Assembly (NCBI GenBank): GCA_009779925.1
Contig: WRAZ01000024.1
Span: 1 to 33,344 of the forward strand
Direction: 5' to 3'
DNA from: Chitinivibrionia bacterium
GTDB lineage: Bacteria; Fibrobacterota; Chitinivibrionia; Chitinivibrionales; Chitinivibrionaceae
Length of the DNA: 33,344 nt
Shown here: in pieces, positions 15,427 through 24,277 of the stretch
How the letters are laid out: each line of letters begins with the position of its first letter
Position numbering within the stretch: position 1 is the first letter of the stretch
Program-made: the position numbers and the translations under genes
The notes under the pieces: generated by a model
Seen by the model: the letters and a program-made list of their open reading frames with translations, nothing else
Told to the model about the DNA's origin: nothing
Databases searched by the model: none

Positions 15427-15747
15427 ATGGTTTTAACACAAATAACAAGCACTCTTGCGGCTGATTTTCGCAAAATTGACGGAGCCTCTCGCGCCAGAGA
15501 CGAGAAGACCGATAATTTTGCAGTAAGAAGCAAAGCCGCGGACAGGACTTCGCTTTCTTCCGAAGCGCGGGAAGCGGGAGCAAACGCCGCCGCAATGAGA
15601 GTTTTGGCGCAAAGGGTTGAAGCGCAACCTGATGTTCGTCAAGACAGAATTGAGGCGACTCGCCAAAGAGTTGAAAGCGGATTTTATAATTCCGAAGAAT
15701 TTGCCTCAAACTTGGCAGACCGCTTAATCTCGGAATTCGGGCGCTAA
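15427..15747 (+). CDS. flgM: FlgM-like anti-sigma-28 factor
   Basis: FlgM binds sigma-28 and holds back late flagellar genes until it is exported through the finished hook. The 106-aa product has the expected plan: a disordered, polar N-terminal half and a C-terminal sigma-binding part (SLSSEAREAG, then DVRQDRIEATRQRVESGFY and ASNLADRLI), very like the V-R-x-E/D-R-(I/V) ... G-x-Y ... A-x-x-L pattern of FlgM. The sigma-28-type promoter directly upstream makes the call much stronger, since flgM is normally in its own regulon. No other flagellar gene is in the window. Confidence 0.75.
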   Translation: MVLTQITSTLAADFRKIDGASRARDEKTDNFAVRSKAADRTSLSSEAREAGANAAAMRVLAQRVEAQPDVRQDRIEATRQRVESGFYNSEEFASNLADRLISEFGR

Positions 15748-15778
15748 TTAAGCGAAGGAAAAAACCAGAAAACTAATC

Positions 15779-15807
15779 GCGGAAGTATTTTTACTTCCGC
15801 TTTTTTT
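15779..15807 (+). terminator. intrinsic terminator after flgM
   Basis: GCGGAAGTA, TTTT, TACTTCCGC: a perfect 9-bp stem followed by seven T. Confidence 0.9.
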
Positions 15808-15809
15808 AT

Positions 15810-16604
15810 TTAAGGCAGAATAAAAGATAATAATTCATTACCGAATACCACAGAAATAAGCATTCCTGCGCAAAGATACGGACCAAACGGAATATGTTTG
15901 CCGCTTTCAACCTTTTTAAGAGAAATCAGCGCAACGCTGATTACCGCTCCGACAAAACTACCAAAAAATATTGTCGCAAGCGCCGCCTGCCAACCAAAAA
16001 GCGCGCCGAACCAAAACAATAATTTAATATCGCCGCCGCCCATTGCCTCGTCTTTTTTGAGGATAATTTTTCCGAAAAATCCCGCCAAAAGCAAAGAGCC
16101 GCCGCCGACAAGCGCGCCTGTAATTGACTGAAGCGGCGTAATCCCGTCGGGCAAAAACGAAACCGCAAGCGCAAGAATAACGCCCGTAATTGTCAATTCG
16201 TCGGGGATAATGTAGTGCTTAATGTCGATTATCGCAATAGGAAGAAAAAGCAAAAGAGTGAAATATTGCAAAAATACCTCTATCCAATTCCACCAATTTC
16301 CTGCGAGCGCCCACTGAATTTGCTCGCCCAAAACAAGCGCCAAAAACACGGAATAAATTCCTGTAGCAAGCTCAATCAAAGGATACTGAATTGAAATTTT
16401 AATCTTACATTCTTTGCATTTTCCGCGAAGAAAAATATAGCTTAACAACGGAAGATTTTCGTACCACGCAAGTTCGTGCCCGCAATTTAAACATCGCGAG
16501 GCAGGGAAAATCACGCTTTCCTCACGCGGCAAACGAAAAATCAGTACATTGAAAAACGAGCCGAAAAGAAGCCCGTAAATAAACGCAATTATTGCTATTG
16601 CCAC
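15810..16604 (-). CDS. pilD: type 4 prepilin peptidase / N-methyltransferase
   Basis: An inner-membrane aspartyl protease (family A24) that cleaves and methylates type IV pilins and type II secretion pseudopilins. It opens with a membrane segment and GSFFNVLIFRLP. The cytoplasmic zinc domain has CLNC and CKEC (C38, C41, C63, C66). The catalytic aspartates lie in IIDIKHYIIPDE and MGGGDIKL. Multiple membrane spans cover the 264 aa. The start is GTG, three bases after the stop of the upstream small secreted protein. Confidence 0.95.
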   Translation of the reverse strand: MAIAIIAFIYGLLFGSFFNVLIFRLPREESVIFPASRCLNCGHELAWYENLPLLSYIFLRGKCKECKIKISIQYPLIELATGIYSVFLALVLGEQIQWALAGNWWNWIEVFLQYFTLLLFLPIAIIDIKHYIIPDELTITGVILALAVSFLPDGITPLQSITGALVGGGSLLLAGFFGKIILKKDEAMGGGDIKLLFWFGALFGWQAALATIFFGSFVGAVISVALISLKKVESGKHIPFGPYLCAGMLISVVFGNELLSFILP

Positions 16605-16607
16605 TTA

Positions 16608-16949
16608 TCAGTTCTGTCTTTCAATTCCTACAACGCCGCCGTTTTCTATGATAAACATAAGGCGATTTCTGTCAACTCTGTAATGCCACATTTCCTGCAC
16701 TGCCCAAGGCTGTCTGACAGTATCTATTCTTCTGGGCGAGCCAAACATAAAACGAAGCGTTTCTGTTCTTATCCCTATCTGAAACTCGCCGCTCATAAGA
16801 GCGCTTCTGTCAAAATCGGGTAAGTCGGGATTTTGTCTGATAAAATTATCAATTTCGGCGTTAGAATGCCGCAACGGAAAGGTAATCGCCATAGCCGACG
16901 AAAGAAACAAAGCACAAACAATACAAACCACAAACGCAATTTTTCTCAT
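16608..16949 (-). CDS. small secreted protein of unknown function
   Basis: The start is placed at the ATG with AAAGGAG upstream (16949), giving 113 aa. The longer frame has no ribosome site. A clear signal peptide (MRKIAFVVCIVCALFLSSAMA) precedes a ~90-residue domain. Its segment IGIRTETLRFMFGSPRRIDT followed by MWHYRVDRNRLMFIIENGGVVGI resembles the SmpA/BamE/OmlA fold (threshold-of-binding 'GxP' turn, then a Trp-Tyr strand), but the similarity is weak. It probably shares a transcript with pilD. Confidence 0.75.
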   Translation of the reverse strand: MRKIAFVVCIVCALFLSSAMAITFPLRHSNAEIDNFIRQNPDLPDFDRSALMSGEFQIGIRTETLRFMFGSPRRIDTVRQPWAVQEMWHYRVDRNRLMFIIENGGVVGIERQN

Positions 16950-16981
16950 AAATTCTCCTTTAAGAAATGAAATTTTCACCT

Positions 16982-17014
16982 AAAATAATAAATTCCCCGC
17001 AAGCAAAACCGCAA
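16982..17014 (-). promoter_or_regulatory. putative promoter of the small secreted protein / pilD unit
   Basis: On the minus strand TTGCGG, an 18-base spacer and TATTATTTTA. The layout and bases are almost the same as upstream of lpxC (30310-30342). Confidence 0.45.
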
Positions 17015-17058
17015 AATGTGAATTTTCAGAAAAAAATGACCGACTGTTGTTGCGAAAA

Positions 17059-18282
17059 TCAAAACTCAACCCGAAAATACCCCGACAAGCCAGAAAGTAA
17101 TATCGTTTTCCATACATTTTTTCGGTTGCTTGTTTCGTTAATTATTGGGCTTTCTTCTACGTCGTTTGCTCGAAATTTGTCTAAACCCCAAGGCGCGGCG
17201 AAGATTTTTCGCATTCCGAAGTGAATTTTTGCTCTGTTTTTTATGTTTAAGGGCGGGCTTTCGAGCGAATATCCAAGAAATGCTAATCCTGTGTTTTTTA
17301 GGTCTAAGTACATTTCTCTCTGTTTTTCTCTGCCGCCGAATAATCTTTTGTATAAGTAATGGACATCCGCGCTGAATTCACCGCCGATAATATTTGCCGC
17401 GCCGAGCATAAATAAATGATTTAAGCGGCGAGCTTGCAATTCAAACGAAAGGGCAGTCCAAAGAGCAAGCGCGTTTGCTTCTCCGTCTATATCGAAAAAC
17501 ATATACGGAAACAGAAAATATTGCTGATTTGCAGGATTTATGGAGCCGTCTGCCGAAAAAGAAGCGTAGTTTAATCCCAAAATTCCGTAAATGTTCGATA
17601 ATTTTTGCGGTTTGGAAAACAAATGCCTGTAATTTATTCCCAAAACGTAATTATCGGAATTAAAAAGCGGCATTTCTGCGTTATTTACGATATTTATGTC
17701 AAAAGTTTGATACGAAATATTCAGTTTATGCCTTTCTTTGTGTTCTGCCGACAAGCCGAAATGCAGAAAGAGAGGAATATCGGGTTTCCCGAAAAAATAA
17801 TAAAAGCACCCGTCGTCAAATTTTCCTTTGCCGAGCAAAAAAGACGGGGTAAATCGGAAATCGCGAATATTTAGCTCCACGTTTGAGCCGATATAAAAGC
17901 CCTTTGCGCCCTCGTTTGTAATTTTTATTTGATCTCCGCGATGCCGAAAGCGCGTTTCTATTTCGGATTGACTGAAAAAGCCTGCGAAAATTTGGGGTGA
18001 AATTGCGTTGAAGTCGAATTTTACAGAATAATCGGCTCTGATAATTTCGCTTGTAAACCAAGGCATATTCGAGCCGATTTTAAGAAATCCCAAGCGATTA
18101 CGGAAAAATTTTGGGTTGTCATAATTTATGTCGGCATTCCAAAAAAATATTCGGTCGTCTTGCAAATGCAGTAAAATTCCGCTTTCGCTTGAAAGTTCAA
18201 AGTTTTGGGCAAGGAGGGGTTTCAGTAAAACCAAAACCCAAATCCAAGCCCTGAAAAACAATACTTTTTTTGAAAACCTCAT
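17059..18282 (-). CDS. outer-membrane beta-barrel protein
   Basis: A 407-aa protein with a signal peptide (RAWIWVLVLLKPLLAQ) and many alternating amphipathic segments with aromatic girdles (for example GFYIGSNVELNI, RFTPSFLLGKGKF and YVLGINYRHLF), ending in YFRVEF. A final Phe after alternating hydrophobics is the usual BAM recognition signal. No enzymatic motif is seen. The ATG overlaps the stop of the upstream lipoprotein gene by four bases (ATGA), so the two are coupled and may work together at the outer membrane. Confidence 0.8.
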   Translation of the reverse strand: MRFSKKVLFFRAWIWVLVLLKPLLAQNFELSSESGILLHLQDDRIFFWNADINYDNPKFFRNRLGFLKIGSNMPWFTSEIIRADYSVKFDFNAISPQIFAGFFSQSEIETRFRHRGDQIKITNEGAKGFYIGSNVELNIRDFRFTPSFLLGKGKFDDGCFYYFFGKPDIPLFLHFGLSAEHKERHKLNISYQTFDINIVNNAEMPLFNSDNYVLGINYRHLFSKPQKLSNIYGILGLNYASFSADGSINPANQQYFLFPYMFFDIDGEANALALWTALSFELQARRLNHLFMLGAANIIGGEFSADVHYLYKRLFGGREKQREMYLDLKNTGLAFLGYSLESPPLNIKNRAKIHFGMRKIFAAPWGLDKFRANDVEESPIINETSNRKNVWKTILLSGLSGYFRVEF

Positions 18283-20468
18283 CGCGTTATGTTGTGATAC
18301 TTCTCAAAAAGTATTCGTGCAAGCGGCGCGGGAAGCGCTTCTACTAACTCATAAGCGTTTTCGCCTATTACGTCGGGATAAAGCACAACGCTCGATATTG
18401 GCACAGTTCTGAATCTCATACCGATTGTTCGCCCACCTTCCGTTAAACTCATATAATTTTCACGCGTAAGCCGTGTATTGCCGCTGAAAAACGCGGGAAC
18501 TCCGTTGCTTTCGGTTTCAAACAAATTGTTCAGAGAAAAATGACCTTCCGTAAAAAGTAGCCCGACATTCATTCCGAAAACAACGTCCGACCTTTGCGAA
18601 TTGGGCCAAGCGCCTCTTGTCGGGTCTGAGGGCACCCAAAAGTTGCCGCCGTTTTGAATTGACGAAATCAGTATTCCCAAGCCCTCGTTTATTGTTTGAT
18701 GAGCGTCTTTTACTGCCTTAGGATACAAATCGCTGTTCATTATTGCGGAATACGACTCTCTTATTCCCGTAATTGACGAAACAAAACTTGCTTTTGCCGC
18801 CGCCATTCTTCCCGCTCTTGGTTTCAAAAAGTTATTTACAAACGGCAAATCCGCTCTGTTCATTTGCTCCACTCGACCGTACCAATAGTTTTCGTTGTTC
18901 TGCCAAGCGTGGCGGAATACGTTAAGATTGGTGTTCCAATCATAAGCCGTAAGCCACTGTAAACTTGCTTTTACGCCTGTCATTGCGGATACCATAGCGT
19001 TTACTTCCGCCCAGCCGATTTGGTCGTGCTCGGTAATAATGCCGTCCAAATGCAAAGCCTCAATAAAGTGCCTGTGAAGCGTAATTCTTGTGTTCGGAGT
19101 GCTTCGCAATCTTGCAATTCGGTTTAAGGCGTTTTCATAACTTTGCCCGAAAACAGAGCCGATAAGTTCGTCCAAAGCGTCGTTTAAGCCGTTTGTGTTT
19201 CTGTCGATAAGGTTTGCAAACAAAAGCAAAGTCCAAGTTTCGGGGCTTGGCGCGCCCGTAGATGTAAGCGTTTGACTATGCCAAGAATTAGCCCCTCTGA
19301 GCCATTCAACGTTTGCTAATCCGGGGAATGAAGAAGATCTGGTCTCAATTATCGGCTGTTCTCTAACTAATGTCCATACCATCTCCCATTCGCCATCATA
19401 GTCCCAAGTGAAATCCCAATTCTCGGGTTCACAATTCTCTATTTGTATACCATAAGCACCTAAACAAACAGTTTCGCAATCTATGGGTTGATAATTAGTA
19501 TCCCTGCAAATAAGCGTACCGTTCCAAACCCATCTTCCAACATAATACCCCGATCTTTCAGGCACATTTCCCGACCAACTCCAATCTCTATCACAACCCG
19601 ATCTACAAGTAGGGTCTTCTCCAATCCACATAGCCCACCCCCCTTGTCCTTCGTTTGCAGTCGGAACAAAAAAACTTCCTAGTAGCCATTCCCGCTCGTA
19701 GCTTCGTAGCCAGTCGTTAGAGAATAAGGCGTTAAGACGATTGGGATAATCCGTAAAACCAAAGCGGTCTCTGAATAAATCCACAACTCTGCGGTCTATG
19801 CTTATTCTTGCGATATGCGCCAATGCCGAGTAAATAATAGCCCTCGGATTGTTGTTATCCGCTTGAAACGCCCGCTCAAAGTAGTTTATCGCTTGGTCGT
19901 ATTGCCCGTTTCTCAGAGCGATGTTGCCGAGAAGAATAAGGTCGTCGGCGTTATCGTTGTTGTTGCCGCCGCCTTGAGGCTCTACCATAAAAAACAACGC
20001 ATTTGCACTGAACGACTGCCCTGCAAATGTCGCATTTTGACGGAAAAACACTACCGTTGCTTCCATCATTCTGCCGAATAATCCCATTTCTCCGACCCAA
20101 ATCAAATAAGCACCCGCCGATCTGCCTTGAGCGGAAATGTTTTCGTTCGGAGCGTTTTCGCTTGCAACGCTGTAGCCGTTTTCAATAAGCCACGCAACTA
20201 AATTGTCGAAACTTTCTTCGTCGGAATCGTTCCATCTCAGCACAATTTCATTGCCTTGAGAAGTTTTTGATTCCACAAGCGTTCCGCTTACCTTTTCTCC
20301 GTCGAAACCTTCAAGCCCCACCAATGTGAAATCACCTTGAGGCGGTATTTTTATTTCGCCGTTTTCTTTTTCGCCGCCGCCATTATCGTCGGAACACCCG
20401 ACAAAAACAAAACACATCGCTGCAACCAGCAGCGCCCACACGCTAAACACCTTGGTAAATTTACCCAT
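18279..20468 (-). CDS. large lipoprotein with TPR repeat
   Basis: The start is set at the ATG nine bases after GGGAGG; an in-frame TTG just before it is too close to the ribosome site. The 729-aa product has a lipoprotein signal ending VFVGC (lipid-bearing Cys25), then a Gly/Glu/Asp-rich linker. There is a TPR-type repeat (LGNIALRNGQYDQAINYFERAFQADN) near residue 190. A Cys/Trp-rich insertion follows (near DPTCRSGC to IENCEPENW), then a long helical region. The family is not recognised; it is probably anchored in the outer membrane and acts with the beta-barrel protein encoded next. Translation follows leader RNA E. Confidence 0.8.
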   Translation of the reverse strand: MGKFTKVFSVWALLVAAMCFVFVGCSDDNGGGEKENGEIKIPPQGDFTLVGLEGFDGEKVSGTLVESKTSQGNEIVLRWNDSDEESFDNLVAWLIENGYSVASENAPNENISAQGRSAGAYLIWVGEMGLFGRMMEATVVFFRQNATFAGQSFSANALFFMVEPQGGGNNNDNADDLILLGNIALRNGQYDQAINYFERAFQADNNNPRAIIYSALAHIARISIDRRVVDLFRDRFGFTDYPNRLNALFSNDWLRSYEREWLLGSFFVPTANEGQGGWAMWIGEDPTCRSGCDRDWSWSGNVPERSGYYVGRWVWNGTLICRDTNYQPIDCETVCLGAYGIQIENCEPENWDFTWDYDGEWEMVWTLVREQPIIETRSSSFPGLANVEWLRGANSWHSQTLTSTGAPSPETWTLLLFANLIDRNTNGLNDALDELIGSVFGQSYENALNRIARLRSTPNTRITLHRHFIEALHLDGIITEHDQIGWAEVNAMVSAMTGVKASLQWLTAYDWNTNLNVFRHAWQNNENYWYGRVEQMNRADLPFVNNFLKPRAGRMAAAKASFVSSITGIRESYSAIMNSDLYPKAVKDAHQTINEGLGILISSIQNGGNFWVPSDPTRGAWPNSQRSDVVFGMNVGLLFTEGHFSLNNLFETESNGVPAFFSGNTRLTRENYMSLTEGGRTIGMRFRTVPISSVVLYPDVIGENAYELVEALPAPLARILFEKYHNITR

Positions 20469-20712
20469 AATCCACAACCTCCCGCTGTTTTTGACAGCAA
20501 ATTAAATGTTAAAATCAGACAAAAGCAGCTTAAAGGCTGTTCTGCCGATCATAAAAGTTCTGCAACAAACAATAGATTACGATATTCCGCGAATAATCAG
20601 TGCGAAAACACAGACAGAACAACCTCATAAAGGACATTCTGTGTTTTCACACATAAAAAAATAAAAATTTAACAAATTACGGAGTAAATATCCGCAATCT
20701 ATTATTTGTTGC
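20469..20712 (-). ncRNA. structured 5' leader RNA, copy E
   Basis: Leader of the lipoprotein/OMP operon. P1 pairs 20693-20712 with 20562-20581: 20 bp, both non-Watson-Crick positions being G-U on the minus strand. The inner hairpin pairs 20638-20652 with 20600-20614 (15 bp, one G-U). Its loop reads GAGGTTGTTCTG on the minus strand and can pair with GGCAGAACAGCC (reverse of 20535-20546), 15 nt after P1. The start codon is 66 nt further on. Confidence 0.8.
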
Positions 20713-20718
20713 ACCGAT

Positions 20719-20727
20719 AAAATACTA
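20719..20727 (-). promoter_or_regulatory. promoter element before leader E
   Basis: On the minus strand TAGTATTTT, six bases before P1. The palindromic operator of units A-D is not found upstream here. Confidence 0.5.
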
Positions 20728-20790
20728 TATGTTCTATGAGCGTGAGAAATTATTTTGAAAACTTTGGTTTTTCATTACAAATCGAGAAAT

Positions 20791-22167
20791 TCAATCGTTT
20801 CTCTGCAATCGCCACGGAATAATAATGCCGCCGCGAAATCCTACCCACCCGCTGGTTTCGGGACGAAGCGCTCGGCTTATTGCACTCCCGTCGCCGTCGC
20901 CCAATATCGGTGTAATGGAGAGTTCTATAAAATATGTGGGATGAAAATTTTCTCCGATTGGTGAAAGAGCCGCCCGAACACTCGTTATCCACGTGTCGTT
21001 GCGCGCGCTCCTCGACGAAAGAGTTCTTCTGCCGCGTTCATTTCTTTCGGTTATATTGTTCAACATTATTTTTTCGCGCTGATAGCCCGTTAAAATCGCA
21101 AGCGACAAAATTTCGTTTCCTGCGCGAAAACCGATTTGCCCCGAATACGACCTCAGTATCATAGTCGGCTCTAAATCCCCAAACCTGTCGTATTCCACCC
21201 AAAAGCCGTTATCAAAATCAATATCGACGGGTATATCGAACGATTTTCTGTATCTTGACCCCGCAAAACCTTGTCCGTATTCCAACGACATTATCCACTG
21301 CCTGTGCCCAATCCATATTTTATTAAACGCCGAAAATCCTCTGTGATTAGTCCCGATAACAGGTCCGTCGTTAAAAAGCCCTATAAGTTCGCGAAAAATA
21401 GGTTCTGTTGCTATTCTGTGTTGAAAAGCAAACGCCAAAACTTCTATTGTAAACGGTTGTTGGCTTAAATAATCTCTCCAAAAACTGCGTAATTCTTTCA
21501 ATTCGTGCCATACGGGAGGTCTCGGACAGCCGCGATAAATGCCGAAAACATCAGGGCAAAGGTCAACACTGTCGGGAAAGCCGTCGCCGTCTCGGTCGTG
21601 AGTGGAAGGTAATTGTATATGAAAACGCGTAAGCCTGTTCGGAAAAACGGTAATGGTCTGCTCAATCCCGTGAAACCCGTGTGCCGATACGGCAAGGCGA
21701 TGCTCGCCTGCTTTTATGTCCCTGAAAAGCGTACCTACCCCCGCAAGGTCTGAGTTAAGAAAAATTCTTGCCTCGTCGGGCTCAGTTTCAATAAATATAG
21801 TCCCTTGTCTTTCAACAAAAGAAAGACGTAAATTCAGTATTTCACCCGCTCGCACATCGACAAAAGTATCTATCGGCATATATCCTATGCCGCCGTGCCA
21901 AGAAATTCTGTGTCGCCCCATAGGCAAAACAATTCTCTGGGTTTCAGACTCTATATCGTTATTTATAAGGTATGGAATGTTGTTCGGCGCGATCGGAAGA
22001 TTTAGAATTCCGAAAGAATGCGTACCGAAAACAAAAAAAGTATCAGCCGAATGCGCCGTCTCAAAGTCCCGCGCTTCGGCTGTTTGATAATCTTGAGCGA
22101 AAAGGCACGATGTTAATACGACTTGCAGAAGCAAGAAACTTATTATCGTCGAACGCTTCTTGTACAC
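20791..22167 (-). CDS. exported PEGA / thrombospondin-type-3 repeat outer-membrane protein
   Basis: A 458-aa protein with signal peptide (IISFLLLQVVLTSCLFAQ). Around residues 130-195 is a PEGA-like module (GTIFIETEPDEARIFLN ... GVGTLFRDIKAGEHRL). Then DRDGDGFPDSVDLCPD is a calcium-binding thrombospondin type 3 repeat, as found just before OmpA-type anchors, though no OmpA domain follows. The last ~200 residues look like outer-membrane strands (GQIGFRAGNEILSLAILTGYQ, TYFIELSITPILG). The likely start is GTG, overlapping the preceding small gene by 25 bases. A wall- or surface-associated structural role is inferred. Confidence 0.75.
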   Translation of the reverse strand: MYKKRSTIISFLLLQVVLTSCLFAQDYQTAEARDFETAHSADTFFVFGTHSFGILNLPIAPNNIPYLINNDIESETQRIVLPMGRHRISWHGGIGYMPIDTFVDVRAGEILNLRLSFVERQGTIFIETEPDEARIFLNSDLAGVGTLFRDIKAGEHRLAVSAHGFHGIEQTITVFPNRLTRFHIQLPSTHDRDGDGFPDSVDLCPDVFGIYRGCPRPPVWHELKELRSFWRDYLSQQPFTIEVLAFAFQHRIATEPIFRELIGLFNDGPVIGTNHRGFSAFNKIWIGHRQWIMSLEYGQGFAGSRYRKSFDIPVDIDFDNGFWVEYDRFGDLEPTMILRSYSGQIGFRAGNEILSLAILTGYQREKIMLNNITERNERGRRTLSSRSARNDTWITSVRAALSPIGENFHPTYFIELSITPILGDGDGSAISRALRPETSGWVGFRGGIIIPWRLQRND

Positions 22168-22436
22168 TCTCTTCTCGCATTCTCACAACGCATAATACTG
22201 CTGTTGAGGACTTGCATCATTTCTCTTTTTTGCGTACGTTCGTCTTCGTCGTTTTCGGTCATTGCCTCAACTTCTCTCTGCAAATCCCAAGCGTACGCAC
22301 ACACTTCTCGCATAAAAACGCATTCGGCGGTCGTATCGGCAATCGTTCCCTCGGGCTGATTTCTTCTTGAACCTGCGAATGCACTGCAGGCAAACACAAA
22401 CAACAAAAACAATACTGTCAATTTAGCAAATTTCAT
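22143..22436 (-). CDS. small secreted four-cysteine protein
   Basis: A 97-aa product with a clear signal peptide (MKFAKLTVLFLLFVFACSAFA). The mature part is helical and charged with four cysteines (ECVF, EVCAY, MRCENA, RECTR), spaced as two pairs that could form disulfides in the periplasm. No family is recognised. GAAAGGACGG precedes the ATG. Its 3' end overlaps the PEGA/TSP3 gene, so the two are co-expressed and may interact. Confidence 0.7.
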   Translation of the reverse strand: MKFAKLTVLFLLFVFACSAFAGSRRNQPEGTIADTTAECVFMREVCAYAWDLQREVEAMTENDEDERTQKREMMQVLNSSIMRCENARRECTRSVRR

Positions 22437-22471
22437 ATTCTTAACCGTCCTTTCTAAAAAACACTGTTTTT

Positions 22472-23377
22472 TTATTTTTCGTCAATTGCGCCCTCTACAA
22501 GGCGATCTATTCCACAAGCCATCGAACTTAATCCATTATCTACATAAACAACCGTTCCCGTTATAGCCGCCGCCATCGGCGACAACAAAAACGCCGCGGG
22601 ACACGCCACAAAATCCGCTTCCATCTCTTGTCTGAGCGGGGCGTTGTGCGCCGAATATTTTATCATTCTGTCGATAAATCCTATCGCCTTTGCCGCTCGG
22701 CTTCCCAAAGGTCCCGCCGAAATTGTATTCACTCGGATGTTCCATTTTCTGCCGCATTCAAAAGCAAGGGTACGAGTATCTTGTTGCAAAGCCGCTTTTG
22801 CCGCGCCCATTCCGCCGCCGTATCCGGGAACTGTTCTGTCAGCGGAAAGGTAAGAAAGCGAAATAACCGAGCCGCCGGCATTCATATTAGAACCAAACTG
22901 CTTAACAAGCGACACCAAAGAATACGACGAAGCCGAAAACGCCGCCAAATATCCTGCGCGAGAAGTTTCCAAAAGGTCGTTTTTCACTTCGGGACCGTTT
23001 GCCAAAGCGTGAACAAGAATATCTATTTTCCCGTATTTTTCCGCCACTTTTTTCGCAACTTCGCTGACCGTGTATCCCGTAATTCCCGCGTATCTTTTGT
23101 TTTCTTTTATGTCTTGCGGAACGTCTTCGGGATAGTCAAAAACCGCGTCGAGAGGAAATATCTCGGTGATTTTCATTTCGCTTCCGTCGGGCAGTTTTGT
23201 GTCGAGTTTGTTTCTTTCGAGCGATTTTACAAATAACTCAAGGACGGGAGGCCAAGTTCCTACCAAAATTGTCGCGCCTGCTTCCGCAAGCCTCTTTGCG
23301 ATAGCCCAACCGTATCCGTGGTCGTCTCCCACGCCGGCGATAAACGCAATTTTTCCTGTTAAATCAATAGACAGCAT
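22472..23377 (-). CDS. fabI: enoyl-[acyl-carrier-protein] reductase (NADH), long plant/chlamydia-like FabI
   Basis: Last reductive step of each fatty-acid elongation cycle and the target of triclosan in known members. The short-chain dehydrogenase fold begins [20 protein letters not shown]. The catalytic region is [20 protein letters not shown], the variant typical of the ~300-aa plant and chlamydial enzymes rather than the ~260-aa enterobacterial form. The C-terminal [13 protein letters not shown] is the usual end of the fold. AAGGAG lies before the ATG, 19 bases downstream of the YugP-type gene. Confidence 0.93.
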   Translation of the reverse strand: MLSIDLTGKIAFIAGVGDDHGYGWAIAKRLAEAGATILVGTWPPVLELFVKSLERNKLDTKLPDGSEMKITEIFPLDAVFDYPEDVPQDIKENKRYAGITGYTVSEVAKKVAEKYGKIDILVHALANGPEVKNDLLETSRAGYLAAFSASSYSLVSLVKQFGSNMNAGGSVISLSYLSADRTVPGYGGGMGAAKAALQQDTRTLAFECGRKWNIRVNTISAGPLGSRAAKAIGFIDRMIKYSAHNAPLRQEMEADFVACPAAFLLSPMAAAITGTVVYVDNGLSSMACGIDRLVEGAIDEK

Positions 23378-23396
23378 TTTAAATTCTCCTTAATTT

Positions 23397-24107
23397 TTAA
23401 CGACGACCGCCGATAAGTCCCGACCGCCAAAGATAGTAAAGTAATGTTAGAAGCGAAGTAATAGCCGACGCAAGATATGTCAAAAACGCCGCGTTTAAAA
23501 CCGCTCCCGCCGATTGCGCCTCAATTCTGTCAACCGCTCCGCTTTCCACCATAAGCAATTTTGCTCTGTGAGACGCGTCCCATTCCACAGGTAAAGTAAT
23601 TATAGAAAACAAAACTGAAGCCGAAAACAAAATTATTCCTGCGATTATAAGATTATTGCCGAAAATCGGATTGGAATTACTAAGCAAAAAACCCGCAATC
23701 AATACAATATACGAAAATTTCGAACTTATGTTTACCGTAGGAACCATAGCCGAGCGAAAATTCAACCACATATAGCCCTGTGCGTGTTGCAATGCGTGCC
23801 CTGCTTCGTGGCAGGCAACTCCGATTGCGGACAGAGAATTTTCTCCGTAAACCTGCGGCGACAAACGCAAAACCTTTGAGCGCGGGTCGTAATGGTCTGA
23901 CAAATGCCCGCTTACCTGCTCAATACGAACGTCGTTGACTCCCGCGTCCGCCAAAAGCCGACGAGCCGCCTCCGCCCCCGTAAGCCCTTTTGCCGAACGA
24001 ATTTTTGAATATTTTTTAAAAGTGCCTGAAGTCATAAGAGAAGCTATGCCCGCCAAAAGGAGCCCCGGCAAAGCAAATGCAAGATACATCGGGTCAAAGC
24101 CAATCAT
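23397..24107 (-). CDS. YugP-type membrane zinc metallopeptidase
   Basis: A 236-aa membrane protein of the neutral zinc metallopeptidase family (YugP, PF04298). The active site HEAGHALQH is clear, preceded by SGHLSDHYDPRSKVLRLS, which is diagnostic for the family. There is an N-terminal membrane segment and two or three C-terminal ones. The start is placed at the ATG eight bases after AAGGAGG (24107); a start six codons upstream would lie before that site. The substrate is unknown. Confidence 0.9.
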   Translation of the reverse strand: MIGFDPMYLAFALPGLLLAGIASLMTSGTFKKYSKIRSAKGLTGAEAARRLLADAGVNDVRIEQVSGHLSDHYDPRSKVLRLSPQVYGENSLSAIGVACHEAGHALQHAQGYMWLNFRSAMVPTVNISSKFSYIVLIAGFLLSNSNPIFGNNLIIAGIILFSASVLFSIITLPVEWDASHRAKLLMVESGAVDRIEAQSAGAVLNAAFLTYLASAITSLLTLLYYLWRSGLIGGRR

Positions 24108-24158
24108 AGTTCCTCCTTTTTTCAATAAGCGTTAACACTACACAAATAACATTTTAAA

Positions 24159-24234
24159 TGGTACAGGCGGAAGGGGTCGAACCCTCAACCTTCTGATCCG
24201 TAGTCAGATGCTCTATCCATTGAGCTACGCCTGC
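24159..24234 (-). tRNA. tRNA-Arg (ACG)
   Basis: A complete cloverleaf with 7-bp acceptor stem (one terminal G-U), anticodon loop CTACGGA, TTCGACC T-loop and an encoded CCA (24159-24161). Confidence 0.95.
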
Positions 24235-24277
24235 ACATAAAAAACCGTCGTAAAATATTATTTTTCACACGCCTCTG

